Shown here: positions 52,063 to 59,998 of the stretch, piece by piece
Layout of the letters: every line of letters starts with the position of its first letter
Numbering within the stretch: position 1 is the first letter of the stretch
Assembly: GCA_002344075.1 (NCBI GenBank)
Contig: DDTM01000076.1
Coordinates: 1 to 64,000 of the forward strand
DNA from: Bacteroidetes bacterium UBA2364
GTDB taxonomy: Bacteria > Bacteroidota > Rhodothermia > Rhodothermales > UBA2364
Direction: 5' to 3'
DNA: 64,000 bases
Position numbers and translations under genes: made by a program
Notes under the pieces: model-generated
What the model saw: the letters and a program-made list of their open reading frames with translations, nothing else
Database searches by the model: none
What the model was told of the DNA's origin: nothing

Positions 52063-53082
52063 ATGAATCAATTTGAGGGCGCATTTGGGATTTTATTAGA
52101 CCACATTCGGATTGGCGTGGTGGTTTGTAGGCGAGATGGACAAATTTTGGCAACCAGTAAATCTGCCAGTCTCATCTTGGAGGATGAAGCACTTCCTCCA
52201 TTAGAGTCGGTGAGTTATTTATCCGAAATTTTGGATCCACTGATTTTAGAAGATGCCTTTTATGCTTTGGAAGACCGATTGGATGCGCCGAATCCTCGGT
52301 TTCATTTTGTTGCAAGATTATCTTCGTCTGTTTTTTTACAGATTGATCTGTTGCCTGTTTTGGAAAATGGACTTCATCAGGATCAGATCATCGTTAAATT
52401 GGAGGAACTTGTAGAAGATGCTGATCATAGTGTACCACCTGCAACTTTCCAGTCTACCATAGAGCAGGTACGGTCTCACCTATCGGGGATTCGGGCAGCC
52501 ATCGAGACCATGATGGCCTATCCCGAAATGGATGAATTGGTGGTTCAACAATTTCGTCAGATCATCTACGACCAAGCCCTGACGCTCTCGAAACAGGTGG
52601 AGGAGGTACAGGAAGAATGGATCAATGAAAGAAAATCACAAATGACCTTAGAGATCATGCACATCCGTGATTGGGAACGTTTTTTACAAGATCAAATTGG
52701 TAGCCAACCGGATCTGAAGGTGCGTTGGGCAAGTGTTCAAGGGGGGGCATGGTTGGAAGGCGACCGCTTTTCGTGGTTACAAAGTTTATTGTTTTTGTTA
52801 AAAAGAATCCGTAACTCTATAAAGAATGATAGCTTCAATCTGATGTTCGAAGTCTGTGGAGAAGAAGTGCACTTAGATGTTTTGTGGGTAGGCCCAGCCA
52901 TTCGTGGGGAGCGGTTAGAAAAATGGGAAGATCAAGTAATCACCGCCGACGAAATGGTTCATCCACTTACACTTGGCGAGGTTTTTCGTCGGCATCAGGT
53001 GTCTTGGCTACTTAACCCCGAAAAAGACGTAAGGCTTCGTCTCGTCTTTCCAGTTTATGCTCCACGTACATTTGCTGATTAA
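52063..53082 (+). CDS. PAS protein with degenerate histidine-kinase core
   Basis: A 339-aa cytoplasmic protein. Residues about 6-115 are a PAS domain. Residues 129-185 align with a HisKA helical pair: F-x-STI then RSHLSGIRA resembles the HisKA block of the upstream kinase, FVSTVTHELRTPLTSIRA, but the phosphoacceptor position is Q136. Residues about 232-339 follow the HATPase pattern (DRFSWLQSLLFLLKRIRNSI) while lacking the N-box asparagine and the D-x-G-x-G loop (here WVGPAI). I infer a pseudokinase or scaffold. Similar halves occur, as I recall, fused to exonuclease domains in CbrA-like loci, but that domain is absent here. It lies 20 bases after the receiver gene. The ATG at 52063 is preferred to a TTG at 52057. 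Confidence 0.7.
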   Translation: MNQFEGAFGILLDHIRIGVVVCRRDGQILATSKSASLILEDEALPPLESVSYLSEILDPLILEDAFYALEDRLDAPNPRFHFVARLSSSVFLQIDLLPVLENGLHQDQIIVKLEELVEDADHSVPPATFQSTIEQVRSHLSGIRAAIETMMAYPEMDELVVQQFRQIIYDQALTLSKQVEEVQEEWINERKSQMTLEIMHIRDWERFLQDQIGSQPDLKVRWASVQGGAWLEGDRFSWLQSLLFLLKRIRNSIKNDSFNLMFEVCGEEVHLDVLWVGPAIRGERLEKWEDQVITADEMVHPLTLGEVFRRHQVSWLLNPEKDVRLRLVFPVYAPRTFAD

Positions 53083-53116
53083 GACGAAAAGGACAGGCCT
53101 CCATTCTTAATTATAT

Positions 53117-53130
53117 CTTGTTATAACAAG
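53117..53130. promoter_or_regulatory. Perfect 14-base palindrome upstream of the rhodanese gene
   Basis: CTTGTTATAACAAG reads identically on both strands. It lies 65 bases before the start of the rhodanese gene and just upstream of a promoter-like sequence, so it is a good candidate operator for a dimeric repressor or activator. No T run follows it. Confidence 0.5.
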
Positions 53131-53163
53131 TTGGAACATCTGATATTGATTTTGGTATATTGG
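53131..53163 (+). promoter_or_regulatory. Candidate Bacteroidota-type promoter of the rhodanese gene
   Basis: A TTGG at 53131 and a TATATTGG at 53156-53163, 22 bases apart. This is near the Bacteroidota consensus of TTG and TAnnTTTG (one mismatch in the -7 box). The -33 box touches the palindrome at 53117-53130. Confidence 0.4.
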
Positions 53164-53194
53164 CTCATTCATTAACCAAAATCAAAAAAACATC

Positions 53195-53542
53195 ATGTCT
53201 ATTTTTAACTTGTTTCGTGGCGCCATGGGCGGTGGTGTGGAAACCATTTCACCAGTAGATGCACTCAATAAACTGAAAGAAGGTGCGAAGCTAATTGACG
53301 TTCGTGAGCCTGCCGAACTGAAATCCGACGGTAAAGTGTCTAAAGCCGTTAATATCCCGCTTGGTCAGTTGGCTCCGGATAAACTTCCACAAGATAAATC
53401 AACCCCATTGATGTTCATGTGCCGCTCCGGCGCCCGTTCTTCGATGGCAGCCAGGCAGGCACAGAGCTGGGGTTATACCACCATTTATAACGTGCAGGGT
53501 GGGATCATGGGCTGGAAGGCGACGGGAACCTCCTTGAAATAA
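53195..53542 (+). CDS. Rhodanese-like domain protein
   Basis: A 115-aa single rhodanese domain (sulfurtransferase fold). The active cysteine is in CRSGARS (C at about residue 79), a loop typical of thiosulfate or polysulfide carriers. LIDVREPAELKSDG and the NVQGGIMGW end are family patterns. It has no signal peptide, so it is cytoplasmic. It may carry sulfane sulfur or help repair thiols. Monocistronic, with a palindrome upstream. Confidence 0.9.
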   Translation: MSIFNLFRGAMGGGVETISPVDALNKLKEGAKLIDVREPAELKSDGKVSKAVNIPLGQLAPDKLPQDKSTPLMFMCRSGARSSMAARQAQSWGYTTIYNVQGGIMGWKATGTSLK

Positions 53543-53685
53543 TTTCTCGTCGAGGCTCCCCTGCGCACGTTGTCTCTTGAGATATATACACATCGAAGGG
53601 GAACTTTTTGGTGAAATGCGGTGTTGTGCGCTATATTCCCTCCTTAGATTCTCGTTCCATCCTTTATAATTAACTGGAGATTTCA

Positions 53686-54252
53686 ATGGACATCATGCAA
53701 ATGATCATGCAAAATGTGGCAGGCCAGGCGGCCGGTCAGGTTGCAGAAAAGTTTGGTATTGATAAAAACGTGGCACAAAATGCAGTGGGGCTTGCTGCTC
53801 CGATGATCATGAGTGCGCTTGGCAAAAAAGCAGGCTCCGAACAAGGTGCGCAGGCCGTAGCAAATGGTATCACTGGGGGCAATCCAATGGACCTTTTGGG
53901 TATGGTATTGGGCAATAAGCAGCCTGCGCTTCAAAACCACGTGGCCCAACAAGCTGGAGTTGACCCCAATGTTGCAGGTGGCATTTTTGAGACCGTCGGT
54001 CCTATGATCTTTGGAATGCTTGGCAAACAGCAGCAGCAACAAGGTTTGGATGTAAACGGACTTGCGGGCTTGTTACAAGGTGGAAAATCCCAGAGCGATG
54101 GCATGTTGGGCGCGCTTGCTCCGTTCTTAGACCAAGATGGAGATGGCGACTTTGACCTTCAGGATATCATGAAACTTGCAGGTGGTGGTGGAAACAGTGG
54201 CAGCGCTGGCCTTGGATCGCTTCTGGGGGGTCTCATGGGCGGCAAAAAGTAA
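53686..54252 (+). CDS. DUF937 family protein with an EF-hand-like loop
   Basis: A 188-aa soluble protein of the DUF937 type: Ala/Gly/Met-rich helices (AAPMIMSALGKKAG), a Gln-rich stretch and a glycine-rich end. A calcium-loop-like DQDGDGDFDLQD lies near residue 149, as in EF hands or dockerins. DUF937 members are small, widely distributed and of unknown function. It is followed by a 60-aa membrane protein after seven bases. Confidence 0.82.
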   Translation: MDIMQMIMQNVAGQAAGQVAEKFGIDKNVAQNAVGLAAPMIMSALGKKAGSEQGAQAVANGITGGNPMDLLGMVLGNKQPALQNHVAQQAGVDPNVAGGIFETVGPMIFGMLGKQQQQQGLDVNGLAGLLQGGKSQSDGMLGALAPFLDQDGDGDFDLQDIMKLAGGGGNSGSAGLGSLLGGLMGGKK

Positions 54253-54259
54253 AGCTTGC

Positions 54260-54442
54260 ATGAAAACAGTGCTCTACCGGTTTTTTTCGGTGGTTTCTAT
54301 TGGACTGGGGATAGTCTTTATCGCTTTTGGTCTCTATCAGTTCTCCCAAGTGGGTAAGTTAGACCTTAACTGGGTTGCGTTGGGTGTATTTGGATTTGTT
54401 TTCCCCTTTGCACTTCGTTGGTTCCTTTTAGAAACCGATTAA
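54260..54442 (+). CDS. Small membrane protein (60 aa)
   Basis: A 60-aa protein with two hydrophobic helices (about 6-27 and 38-55) and no motif. It starts seven bases after the DUF937 gene and is followed by a terminator. The in-frame ATG at 54176 lies inside the DUF937 gene. Not recognised. Confidence 0.6.
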   Translation: MKTVLYRFFSVVSIGLGIVFIAFGLYQFSQVGKLDLNWVALGVFGFVFPFALRWFLLETD

Positions 54443-54463
54443 CTTTTAGTAGATGTCTCCGCG

Positions 54464-54495
54464 CCCTCTCTGTAGTTAATATGGAGAGGGTTTTT
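54464..54495 (+). terminator. Rho-independent terminator after the DUF937 pair
   Basis: Seven-base stem (CCCTCTC with GAGAGGG), 13-base loop and TTTTTATTT on the plus strand, 21 bases past the stop codon. Confidence 0.8.
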
Positions 54496-54537
54496 ATTTA
54501 ATGGGCGTAAAATTGCCATTCTTAACGTTGTACCCAA

Positions 54538-55050
54538 GTGCAAAACACACATGCGGCATACCTGAAGGCGTATTTGGTCACACTTCTTCTCCTGTTTCTT
54601 TGGATGTTGGGGCCTATGATTCCGTGGGTATTAGATGAAGGTGGCAGTGTTGTATGGCGTTTTCAGTATCGGTATTTGTGTCACCAAATGCCCGACCGAT
54701 GTTTTCGGATGCATGGCATCCCTATGGCGGTTTGTGAACGCTGTTTTGGGATATATGCTGGGTTATTTGTTGGCGGGTTATTTTATTGGCCTCTTAAAAA
54801 GTGGGATCACTTCCTGCTTCTGAAAGCACGCTGGTTGGTTGGTTTGGCTGCATGTCTGATGTTTTTGGATTGGCTGGGACCTATAATTTCGCTCTGGGGA
54901 AATGATTGGCTTACGAGATCCGGAACAGGTTTTGTTTTGGGTATTGTTTGTGGGTATTTTGCGGCTAAAGGAATGTTGCAACTTATATTAGAGATCAAAC
55001 GCATAAAATGGCATCTTCTATTTTCTAAACCAAACCAAAAGAAAACATGA
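54538..55050 (+). CDS. DUF2085 family membrane protein
   Basis: A 170-aa protein with four membrane helices (about 8-30, 68-88, 97-117 and 130-148). The cysteine-rich motif CHQMPDRCFRMHG then VCERCFGIYAGLF is the DUF2085 signature (cysteines at 48, 54, 66 and 69), possibly binding a metal. The function is unknown. The apparent start is a GTG at 54538, with no upstream ATG in frame, so the start is uncertain. Its stop overlaps the next gene by four bases. Confidence 0.85.
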   Translation: MQNTHAAYLKAYLVTLLLLFLWMLGPMIPWVLDEGGSVVWRFQYRYLCHQMPDRCFRMHGIPMAVCERCFGIYAGLFVGGLFYWPLKKWDHFLLLKARWLVGLAACLMFLDWLGPIISLWGNDWLTRSGTGFVLGIVCGYFAAKGMLQLILEIKRIKWHLLFSKPNQKKT

Positions 55051-55595
55051 ACGCCCCATCAAAATTTCCGTCCATCTTGAATGGAGCCATCGTTTCCGCA
55101 CTGTTGGGTATCGTAATGAGCATACCTACTATGTTGTTCATGCGGGACTTATCACCCTTTGCCTTGTCTGGATTGGGCTTGTTGAACTGCCTTATTTTGC
55201 CACTTGCGGGCGCATTTACGGCTGTCTGGCACTATAACCGCGTACAAAATGGTCAATCGGCGGCAGGAGAAGGCGCAGCCCTCGGTGCTGGGGCATTGGC
55301 GTTGGGTTCTTTGTTCTCCAGTGCCCTTTCATTCATTTTCCAGATGACAGGGTTGTTTCCAAGCAACGAAGAAATAAAACAAATCAGCGAAGATATGCAG
55401 CGTAACCTTTTGGGCAAACAGGGCATGGATGCCGAGCAGATAGAGCAAGCGATTCAGTCTTCACAGCAGTTCAATTTTTTGAGCAATCCGGTGGTGCAAA
55501 TTGTAGTGGGGGTTGTGATGATGGGCGTAGTTGGCGCAATTATGGGCGCAATAGCTGCTGCCTTGGTATTCAGGTCGAAGGAAAGGGAGTCTTAA
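55047..55595 (+). CDS. Hypothetical four-helix membrane protein (DUF4199-like)
   Basis: A 182-aa protein with four membrane segments (about 11-32, 40-62, 80-103 and 148-175). The loop between helices 3 and 4 is charged (EEIKQISEDMQRNLLGKQGMDAEQI). Its pattern suggests the DUF4199-like group of Bacteroidota membrane proteins, though I am not certain. It is translationally coupled to the DUF2085 gene and is followed by a similar protein. Confidence 0.6.
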   Translation: MNAPSKFPSILNGAIVSALLGIVMSIPTMLFMRDLSPFALSGLGLLNCLILPLAGAFTAVWHYNRVQNGQSAAGEGAALGAGALALGSLFSSALSFIFQMTGLFPSNEEIKQISEDMQRNLLGKQGMDAEQIEQAIQSSQQFNFLSNPVVQIVVGVVMMGVVGAIMGAIAAALVFRSKERES

Positions 55596-55630
55596 TACAC
55601 AAAGACACTTTGGTTTTTAATAGCAAAAAA

Positions 55631-56074
55631 ATGGCGTATATAAAAGCGGATAAAATTCCGGCAATTCTGACGGTGGTTGTCGTCACTTGGATATTTGGCT
55701 TATTCTGGAACTGGGGCATTTTGTTTCTATCACAGTACTTAAATGTAGGTGACATAGGCGTTTTATCCGTTTTTAGTTCGCTGATAAGATCTTTATTGGG
55801 TGTTGGTTTAGGTGTTTTTTTATATAACCAACGTCAGGAGGTTTCCGCTTCGGCAGTAGATGGCGCACTTATCGGTGGTTTGGGGATGGTGTTTGCATCT
55901 GTCTTGTCCAACTTGTTTGTTTGGGTCATCTTGAGAATGAGTGCCTCTTTTTCCTCCTTGAATCCGGCGTGGGTAATGGTACAATCGGTCTTGATTGATG
56001 GGCTTATTGGGGTTGTAATGGGGGCTGCATTTGCTGTTATATGGTCCAAGAAACGGCGCTCCGGCAATGAATAA
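55631..56074 (+). CDS. Hypothetical four-helix membrane protein, possible paralogue of the preceding one
   Basis: A 147-aa protein with four membrane helices (about 9-29, 36-63, 80-104 and 115-138), no recognisable motif and a basic C-terminus. The glycine-rich helix 4 and the ASAVDGALIGGLG segment parallel the preceding gene (AGEGAALGAGALALG). The ATG at 55631 starts the N-terminal region just before helix 1; an in-frame ATG at 55610 adds seven residues. Confidence 0.6.
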   Translation: MAYIKADKIPAILTVVVVTWIFGLFWNWGILFLSQYLNVGDIGVLSVFSSLIRSLLGVGLGVFLYNQRQEVSASAVDGALIGGLGMVFASVLSNLFVWVILRMSASFSSLNPAWVMVQSVLIDGLIGVVMGAAFAVIWSKKRRSGNE

Positions 56075-56165
56075 AGAGACCTCCTTCTGGATCATCTAGC
56101 TAATCTTCTGAGTCTGTCTTACTATAAACCTATTCTAAAGATTTTACACCATAGCCAAGCGTGTA

Positions 56166-56699
56166 TTATCGTTTACGGCTTTTGGGAGTTCCAAAAATTT
56201 CGGAAAAAATGAAGGCATTCTTTGCTGCCTCTGGGCTATGTAACAGGTTCGAGAGGCCCGGTTTCTTGGTAGGGGTTGGCTTGTCTGTTTTTAGGGTTGG
56301 ATTTTTTGGTTTTTCTTTTGGATGATCTCCAAAGAGGTGGTTTTCAAATTGTTCTTCCTGATTGTTTGAAAAAACAATGTCGAAATCTTTGGCTGTTTGG
56401 TCGTAGTCTTTTCCGGAAACATCATAATCGGCCCCTTGGTCAAATGTATTTTCGTTATCGAAATATTTGCCTTGTGAAAAGTAGCCCATAGGCTTCTTGT
56501 TGCTGGTTGTGGGCAACGAAGGTTTATGTTGCTGGGTATTGGCCAAAGCCTCGTATTCTTCCTTGGCGTTCTGCAATTCACTCAAGACCTCTTCTATTTT
56601 AGTTAAGGGTTTATTTTTCTTTTGCTTGCGATCATCCGAAATTCCTTTTAAAATGGCCCAAATAATAAAGCCAACAAGGTAAAATACCCAAGATTCCAT
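56166..56699 (-). CDS. Single-pass membrane protein with acidic linker, unknown function
   Basis: A 177-aa protein with one N-terminal membrane helix (about 3-20) and a long, charged, low-complexity cytoplasmic region. The C-terminus SPEAAKNAFIFSEIFGTPKSRK is a short conserved tail that I recall from similar anchored proteins in Bacteroidota. It starts 12 bases after mutY and so is probably the last gene of that transcript. Function unknown. Confidence 0.65.
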   Translation of the reverse strand: MESWVFYLVGFIIWAILKGISDDRKQKKNKPLTKIEEVLSELQNAKEEYEALANTQQHKPSLPTTSNKKPMGYFSQGKYFDNENTFDQGADYDVSGKDYDQTAKDFDIVFSNNQEEQFENHLFGDHPKEKPKNPTLKTDKPTPTKKPGLSNLLHSPEAAKNAFIFSEIFGTPKSRKR

Positions 56700-56711
56700 A
56701 GACTCCTCCGT

Positions 56712-57857
56712 TTAGTTGGTTTCGTCGAAAAGGGTTGGTTTGGACTTTCGGTTACGCAGTGCCTCTATCACTTTGATATTGGCTTTTGGAAAGGCGAAGT
56801 GTTCGAGTTCGTCCTCCATTACCCATCGAAATGGTTGTCCGTTTGCTGAAACGGGAGTTCCACGCCCTAAAGTACATAAAAATGCATGAAGTGTAATCTT
56901 AAAATGTGTGTAGGCATGTTTCACCAACGCAACTTTTTCGGTAATACCCACCTCAATACCCATTTCTTCTTGTAACTCCCGTTTACAAGTCTCTTCTAAA
57001 GACTCATTAGGCTCTTGTTTGCCGCCTGGGAACTCCCATAAGCCGCCCAATAATCCATCGTCTGGCCTACGGCTGATGAGGTACTCGCCCCTGTTATTAA
57101 CAACCAATCCGATGGCAATGTGGTAATGTGGTATTTTTGGTTTTTTTGAGACACAGGGTAACGCGCTTTGTTGGTTGTTTCTATACGCGCTACAGGCAGG
57201 CTGTAAAGGGCAGGCCCGACAATCGGGTTTTGCGGGTGTACAAACTGTTGCACCCAATTCCATGATGGCCTCGTTGAAGCGTCCTGGATATTCTGTTGGC
57301 AATAGCCTTGTGGCCCAAATCCAAAGGGTTTTACGGTTTTGTGGCAATCTAATGTCTTCTTCAAAAGCCAATACTCTTGCCAAAACCCGCATCACATTGC
57401 CATCCAAGACTGCCAGTGGTACTTGATAGGCAATAGAGAGAATTGCCGCTGCCGAATAGGGGCCAATACCCGGAAGGGCCAGTGCTTCTTCTGCGGTTTT
57501 AGGAAAAATGCCATTGTGGTTGGCAATGATTTGTTTCGCTGCTTTATGCAGATTGCGTGCGCGTGCGTAGTATCCGAGCCCCTCCCACCGCTTAAGGACT
57601 GCATCTAAAGGTGCTTTTGCCAGATCAAAGACCGTCGGGAACGCTTCCAGGAAGGCATGGTAATATGGCATTGCCTGATCCACCCTTGTTTGTTGGAGCA
57701 TCATCTCGGATAACCAGATTCTGTAAGGGTCTTTGGTTCTTCGCCAAGGCAGGTCACGTGCCTGTATATCAAACCACTGAAGTAGGTCAACCTGAAAATA
57801 CGGTCGAATTTGGTGCCATAGTTGAAGGTCTGAATGAGGTATTTCAGAATGGTTCAT
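56712..57857 (-). CDS. mutY: Adenine DNA glycosylase MutY with an intact Nudix box
   Basis: A 381-aa base-excision repair glycosylase that removes adenine opposite 8-oxoguanine. The catalytic glutamate is E51 in LSEMMLQQTRVD, the helix-hairpin-helix is LPGIGPYSAAA (128-138) with D152 in VLDGNV, and the iron-sulfur cluster is ligated by C206, C213, C216 and C222 (C-x6-C-x2-C-x5-C). The C-terminal domain contains a complete Nudix box at residues 279-301 (G-x5-E-x7-REL-x-EE-x-G-I) and an H-x-F motif near 317-319 typical of MutY. The domain is usually non-catalytic. It overlaps the preceding gene by four bases. Confidence 0.93.
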   Translation of the reverse strand: MNHSEIPHSDLQLWHQIRPYFQVDLLQWFDIQARDLPWRRTKDPYRIWLSEMMLQQTRVDQAMPYYHAFLEAFPTVFDLAKAPLDAVLKRWEGLGYYARARNLHKAAKQIIANHNGIFPKTAEEALALPGIGPYSAAAILSIAYQVPLAVLDGNVMRVLARVLAFEEDIRLPQNRKTLWIWATRLLPTEYPGRFNEAIMELGATVCTPAKPDCRACPLQPACSAYRNNQQSALPCVSKKPKIPHYHIAIGLVVNNRGEYLISRRPDDGLLGGLWEFPGGKQEPNESLEETCKRELQEEMGIEVGITEKVALVKHAYTHFKITLHAFLCTLGRGTPVSANGQPFRWVMEDELEHFAFPKANIKVIEALRNRKSKPTLFDETN

Positions 57858-58219
57858 GATTTCAGGGTTACGGAGATCAGTATTTCGGAGGCTTCATTAA
57901 CAGCGGTATAGGCTCGAAATCGGATCAGGTGTATGGAGCCGGGTTTTTCCCGGTCGGTATCCCAATAAAAGGAGCGTTTTACCAACCAACTCATGGCAGG
58001 TGCCTGTACAATTTCGTAACGGACAAAAGGTTTCCCTGAACGTGTTCGGCGCGGCAAAACGAAGAGAAATGCACGGCCAATAGGGTGTTGTTGTATGGTA
58101 GAATCGGGGCGTATAGCCTCGGTCCGTTGGACGGGGTTTTGTGCATAGGCGGTCGTATGCAGACAAAACCATAACCCTGACAGAAAAATCAGGCAGTTGG
58201 TGCGGAATATTTTTTTCAT
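57854..58219 (-). CDS. Hypothetical secreted protein
   Basis: A 121-aa protein with a signal peptide (about 1-26, ending AYAQ) and a small, beta-rich domain. Not recognised. Its stop overlaps the mutY start by four bases (ATGA), which suggests translational coupling. It is divergent from the Omp85-family gene, whose start lies 15 bases from its own start, so their promoters must overlap. Confidence 0.6.
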   Translation of the reverse strand: MKKIFRTNCLIFLSGLWFCLHTTAYAQNPVQRTEAIRPDSTIQQHPIGRAFLFVLPRRTRSGKPFVRYEIVQAPAMSWLVKRSFYWDTDREKPGSIHLIRFRAYTAVNEASEILISVTLKS

Positions 58220-58234
58220 TACAAAACGGAATAG

Positions 58235-59791
58235 ATGAGAATTATTAAAAATAATGCGTTACGGGGCTTAAAAAAAGGCTTGTTTTTTCACTGGGCTTGC
58301 CTTTTTATGCTATTGTTTGGGGCGATCCCTTGGTTAAGTGCGCAAACGGATATGCCCATTGGATCTACTATGGTTATAAAATCAGTTAAATTTCTGGGAC
58401 TTACCGATGTTGAGGAAAGGTTCATACGTGAACAAATGGCGATAGGGGCATTGCAAAAGATAACGTATAAAGCCCTTCAAGAAGATTTGGAGCGCATTTT
58501 GAATCAATTTATAGGGCAAGGTTTTTTGTTAACTCGTGTTTATATAGAAGATGCTTTGGTTGATTCACAGGAACAGGCGGGCTGGCATCTGGTGATACGA
58601 GTAGAGAAAGGGCCGCCCGTGAAGTTCTCTGGCTTGGTCTTAACAAATCCTACTCGCATCAAATCGGAATATATACGTGCGGTGCTGGGGCTAAAATCCA
58701 CCCAATGGATGACGCAATTTGACCCCGAAACTGCGCGTACTCGATTACAAGAGATGGGAGTTTTTGAACAGGTGGCATCGGTTGAGGTTAAAATTGATCC
58801 CAACTTGGATGCGCAAGTAGTGGTGAAGGCGCAAGACCGTCCACCAGGGAGTTTCGACCTTGCGTTGGGCTATCTTCCAAAGTCTCAGGCGCAAAAAGCA
58901 GGTGTGGTAGGAAACGGAACCCTTTTGCTTCGGAGTGTAATGGGGCGTGGCGAAGAATTACAAGCCCAAATCAATCGGATGCCCGGACAGTCGAATCAGG
59001 CCGAAATAGCCGCCAGATGGCCTTTTGTGATGGGTTTGCCTATCCGGTTCCGAGGGAAATGGACAGGACAACAGCGAGATTCAACGTTTAACCAATCAGG
59101 ATTTGAATTAGAGACAGGGTATGTGCATGTAAACCGTCTGGAGTTTTTTGCATCGGTGGATCGGCGCTCGATTCGTCCGGGGGTAAAAGGGAATAAAGAC
59201 GGATTGGCACGTTCGGATGCGTGGTTTGTAGGGATCGGGGTGGGTTATGAGATGGCTGACAGTCGCGTAAATCCACGAAAGGGCGCTCAAGTGGTTTCGG
59301 TGTTGCAGCAAGGTAAAAAAGACGTGCAACGGCCCGACGGAGCACGTGAGTCTGTCAATCAGCAGCGGCTTTCGGTGGTATTACGGATCTTTTTACCCAC
59401 CTTTAAGCGTCAGGTATGGGTCTTGGGGGGCGACTTTAGGGCTCTCTTTAGCCCTTTTTGGGATGATGCCGATTTGTTCCGGTTTGGTGGAGCAACCTCC
59501 CTACGTGGTTATAATGAGGAACAGTTTAAGGGAAATGCTGGTGGGCGTTGTTTTACAGAATATCGGTATCAATTGGATGCTGCATCATATGCGTTTGTTT
59601 TTTTTGATGGGGGCATGGTACAAACCCCAAAATCTGTAGGAAACGCTGCCACTCATTTGATACGGATGGGTTATGGTGCGGGTCTGCAATACAGTACCCC
59701 ACTTGGCTTAATGCAAGTTTCCTATGCCGCCAATCCGGAGGAAGGTTTTGCAAATGGGCGGCTTCATATTGGTCTGAAACTGGGTTTGTAA
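58235..59791 (+). CDS. Omp85-family outer-membrane protein (BamA/TamA-like)
   Basis: A 518-aa outer-membrane protein. The signal region (about 17-37, ending LSAQ) is followed by about two POTRA-like domains (residues 45-200; KSVKFLGLTDVEERF is a typical POTRA start). A C-terminal 16-strand-type barrel follows, with the substrate-loop motif FGGATSLRGY (about 421-430; the usual motif is VRGF/Y). It is shorter than BamA (which has five POTRAs), so it may be a TamA-like or other Omp85 translocase. It ends in GLKLGL. Confidence 0.87.
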   Translation: MRIIKNNALRGLKKGLFFHWACLFMLLFGAIPWLSAQTDMPIGSTMVIKSVKFLGLTDVEERFIREQMAIGALQKITYKALQEDLERILNQFIGQGFLLTRVYIEDALVDSQEQAGWHLVIRVEKGPPVKFSGLVLTNPTRIKSEYIRAVLGLKSTQWMTQFDPETARTRLQEMGVFEQVASVEVKIDPNLDAQVVVKAQDRPPGSFDLALGYLPKSQAQKAGVVGNGTLLLRSVMGRGEELQAQINRMPGQSNQAEIAARWPFVMGLPIRFRGKWTGQQRDSTFNQSGFELETGYVHVNRLEFFASVDRRSIRPGVKGNKDGLARSDAWFVGIGVGYEMADSRVNPRKGAQVVSVLQQGKKDVQRPDGARESVNQQRLSVVLRIFLPTFKRQVWVLGGDFRALFSPFWDDADLFRFGGATSLRGYNEEQFKGNAGGRCFTEYRYQLDAASYAFVFFDGGMVQTPKSVGNAATHLIRMGYGAGLQYSTPLGLMQVSYAANPEEGFANGRLHIGLKLGL

Positions 59792-59948
59792 AACGAAAGG
59801 CCGGGCGGCTCTTTTTTGCACCTTGAAGCCTAATTGGAGCTGTAAGAGGGGAAGCGTCCATTTACAAAACCAAAGAATCTTCGTTAATAAGTCAGTCAAT
59901 TGGCAGATTTGAACTGTTTCTGTCAAAAAGAGGGCCTCAGAATGGCAA

Positions 59949-59976
59949 AAAGCCTCTCCATTAGTGGAAAGGCTTT
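59949..59976 (-). terminator. Rho-independent terminator after the DUF5916 gene
   Basis: A stem of AAAGCCT with AGGCTTT, with a further CCA/TGG pairing above a two-base internal loop. On the minus strand it runs into TTTTGCC. It lies 22 bases after the stop of the DUF5916 gene. Confidence 0.7.
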
Positions 59977-59998
59977 GCTTTTCGGTAACGTGGTTGGC

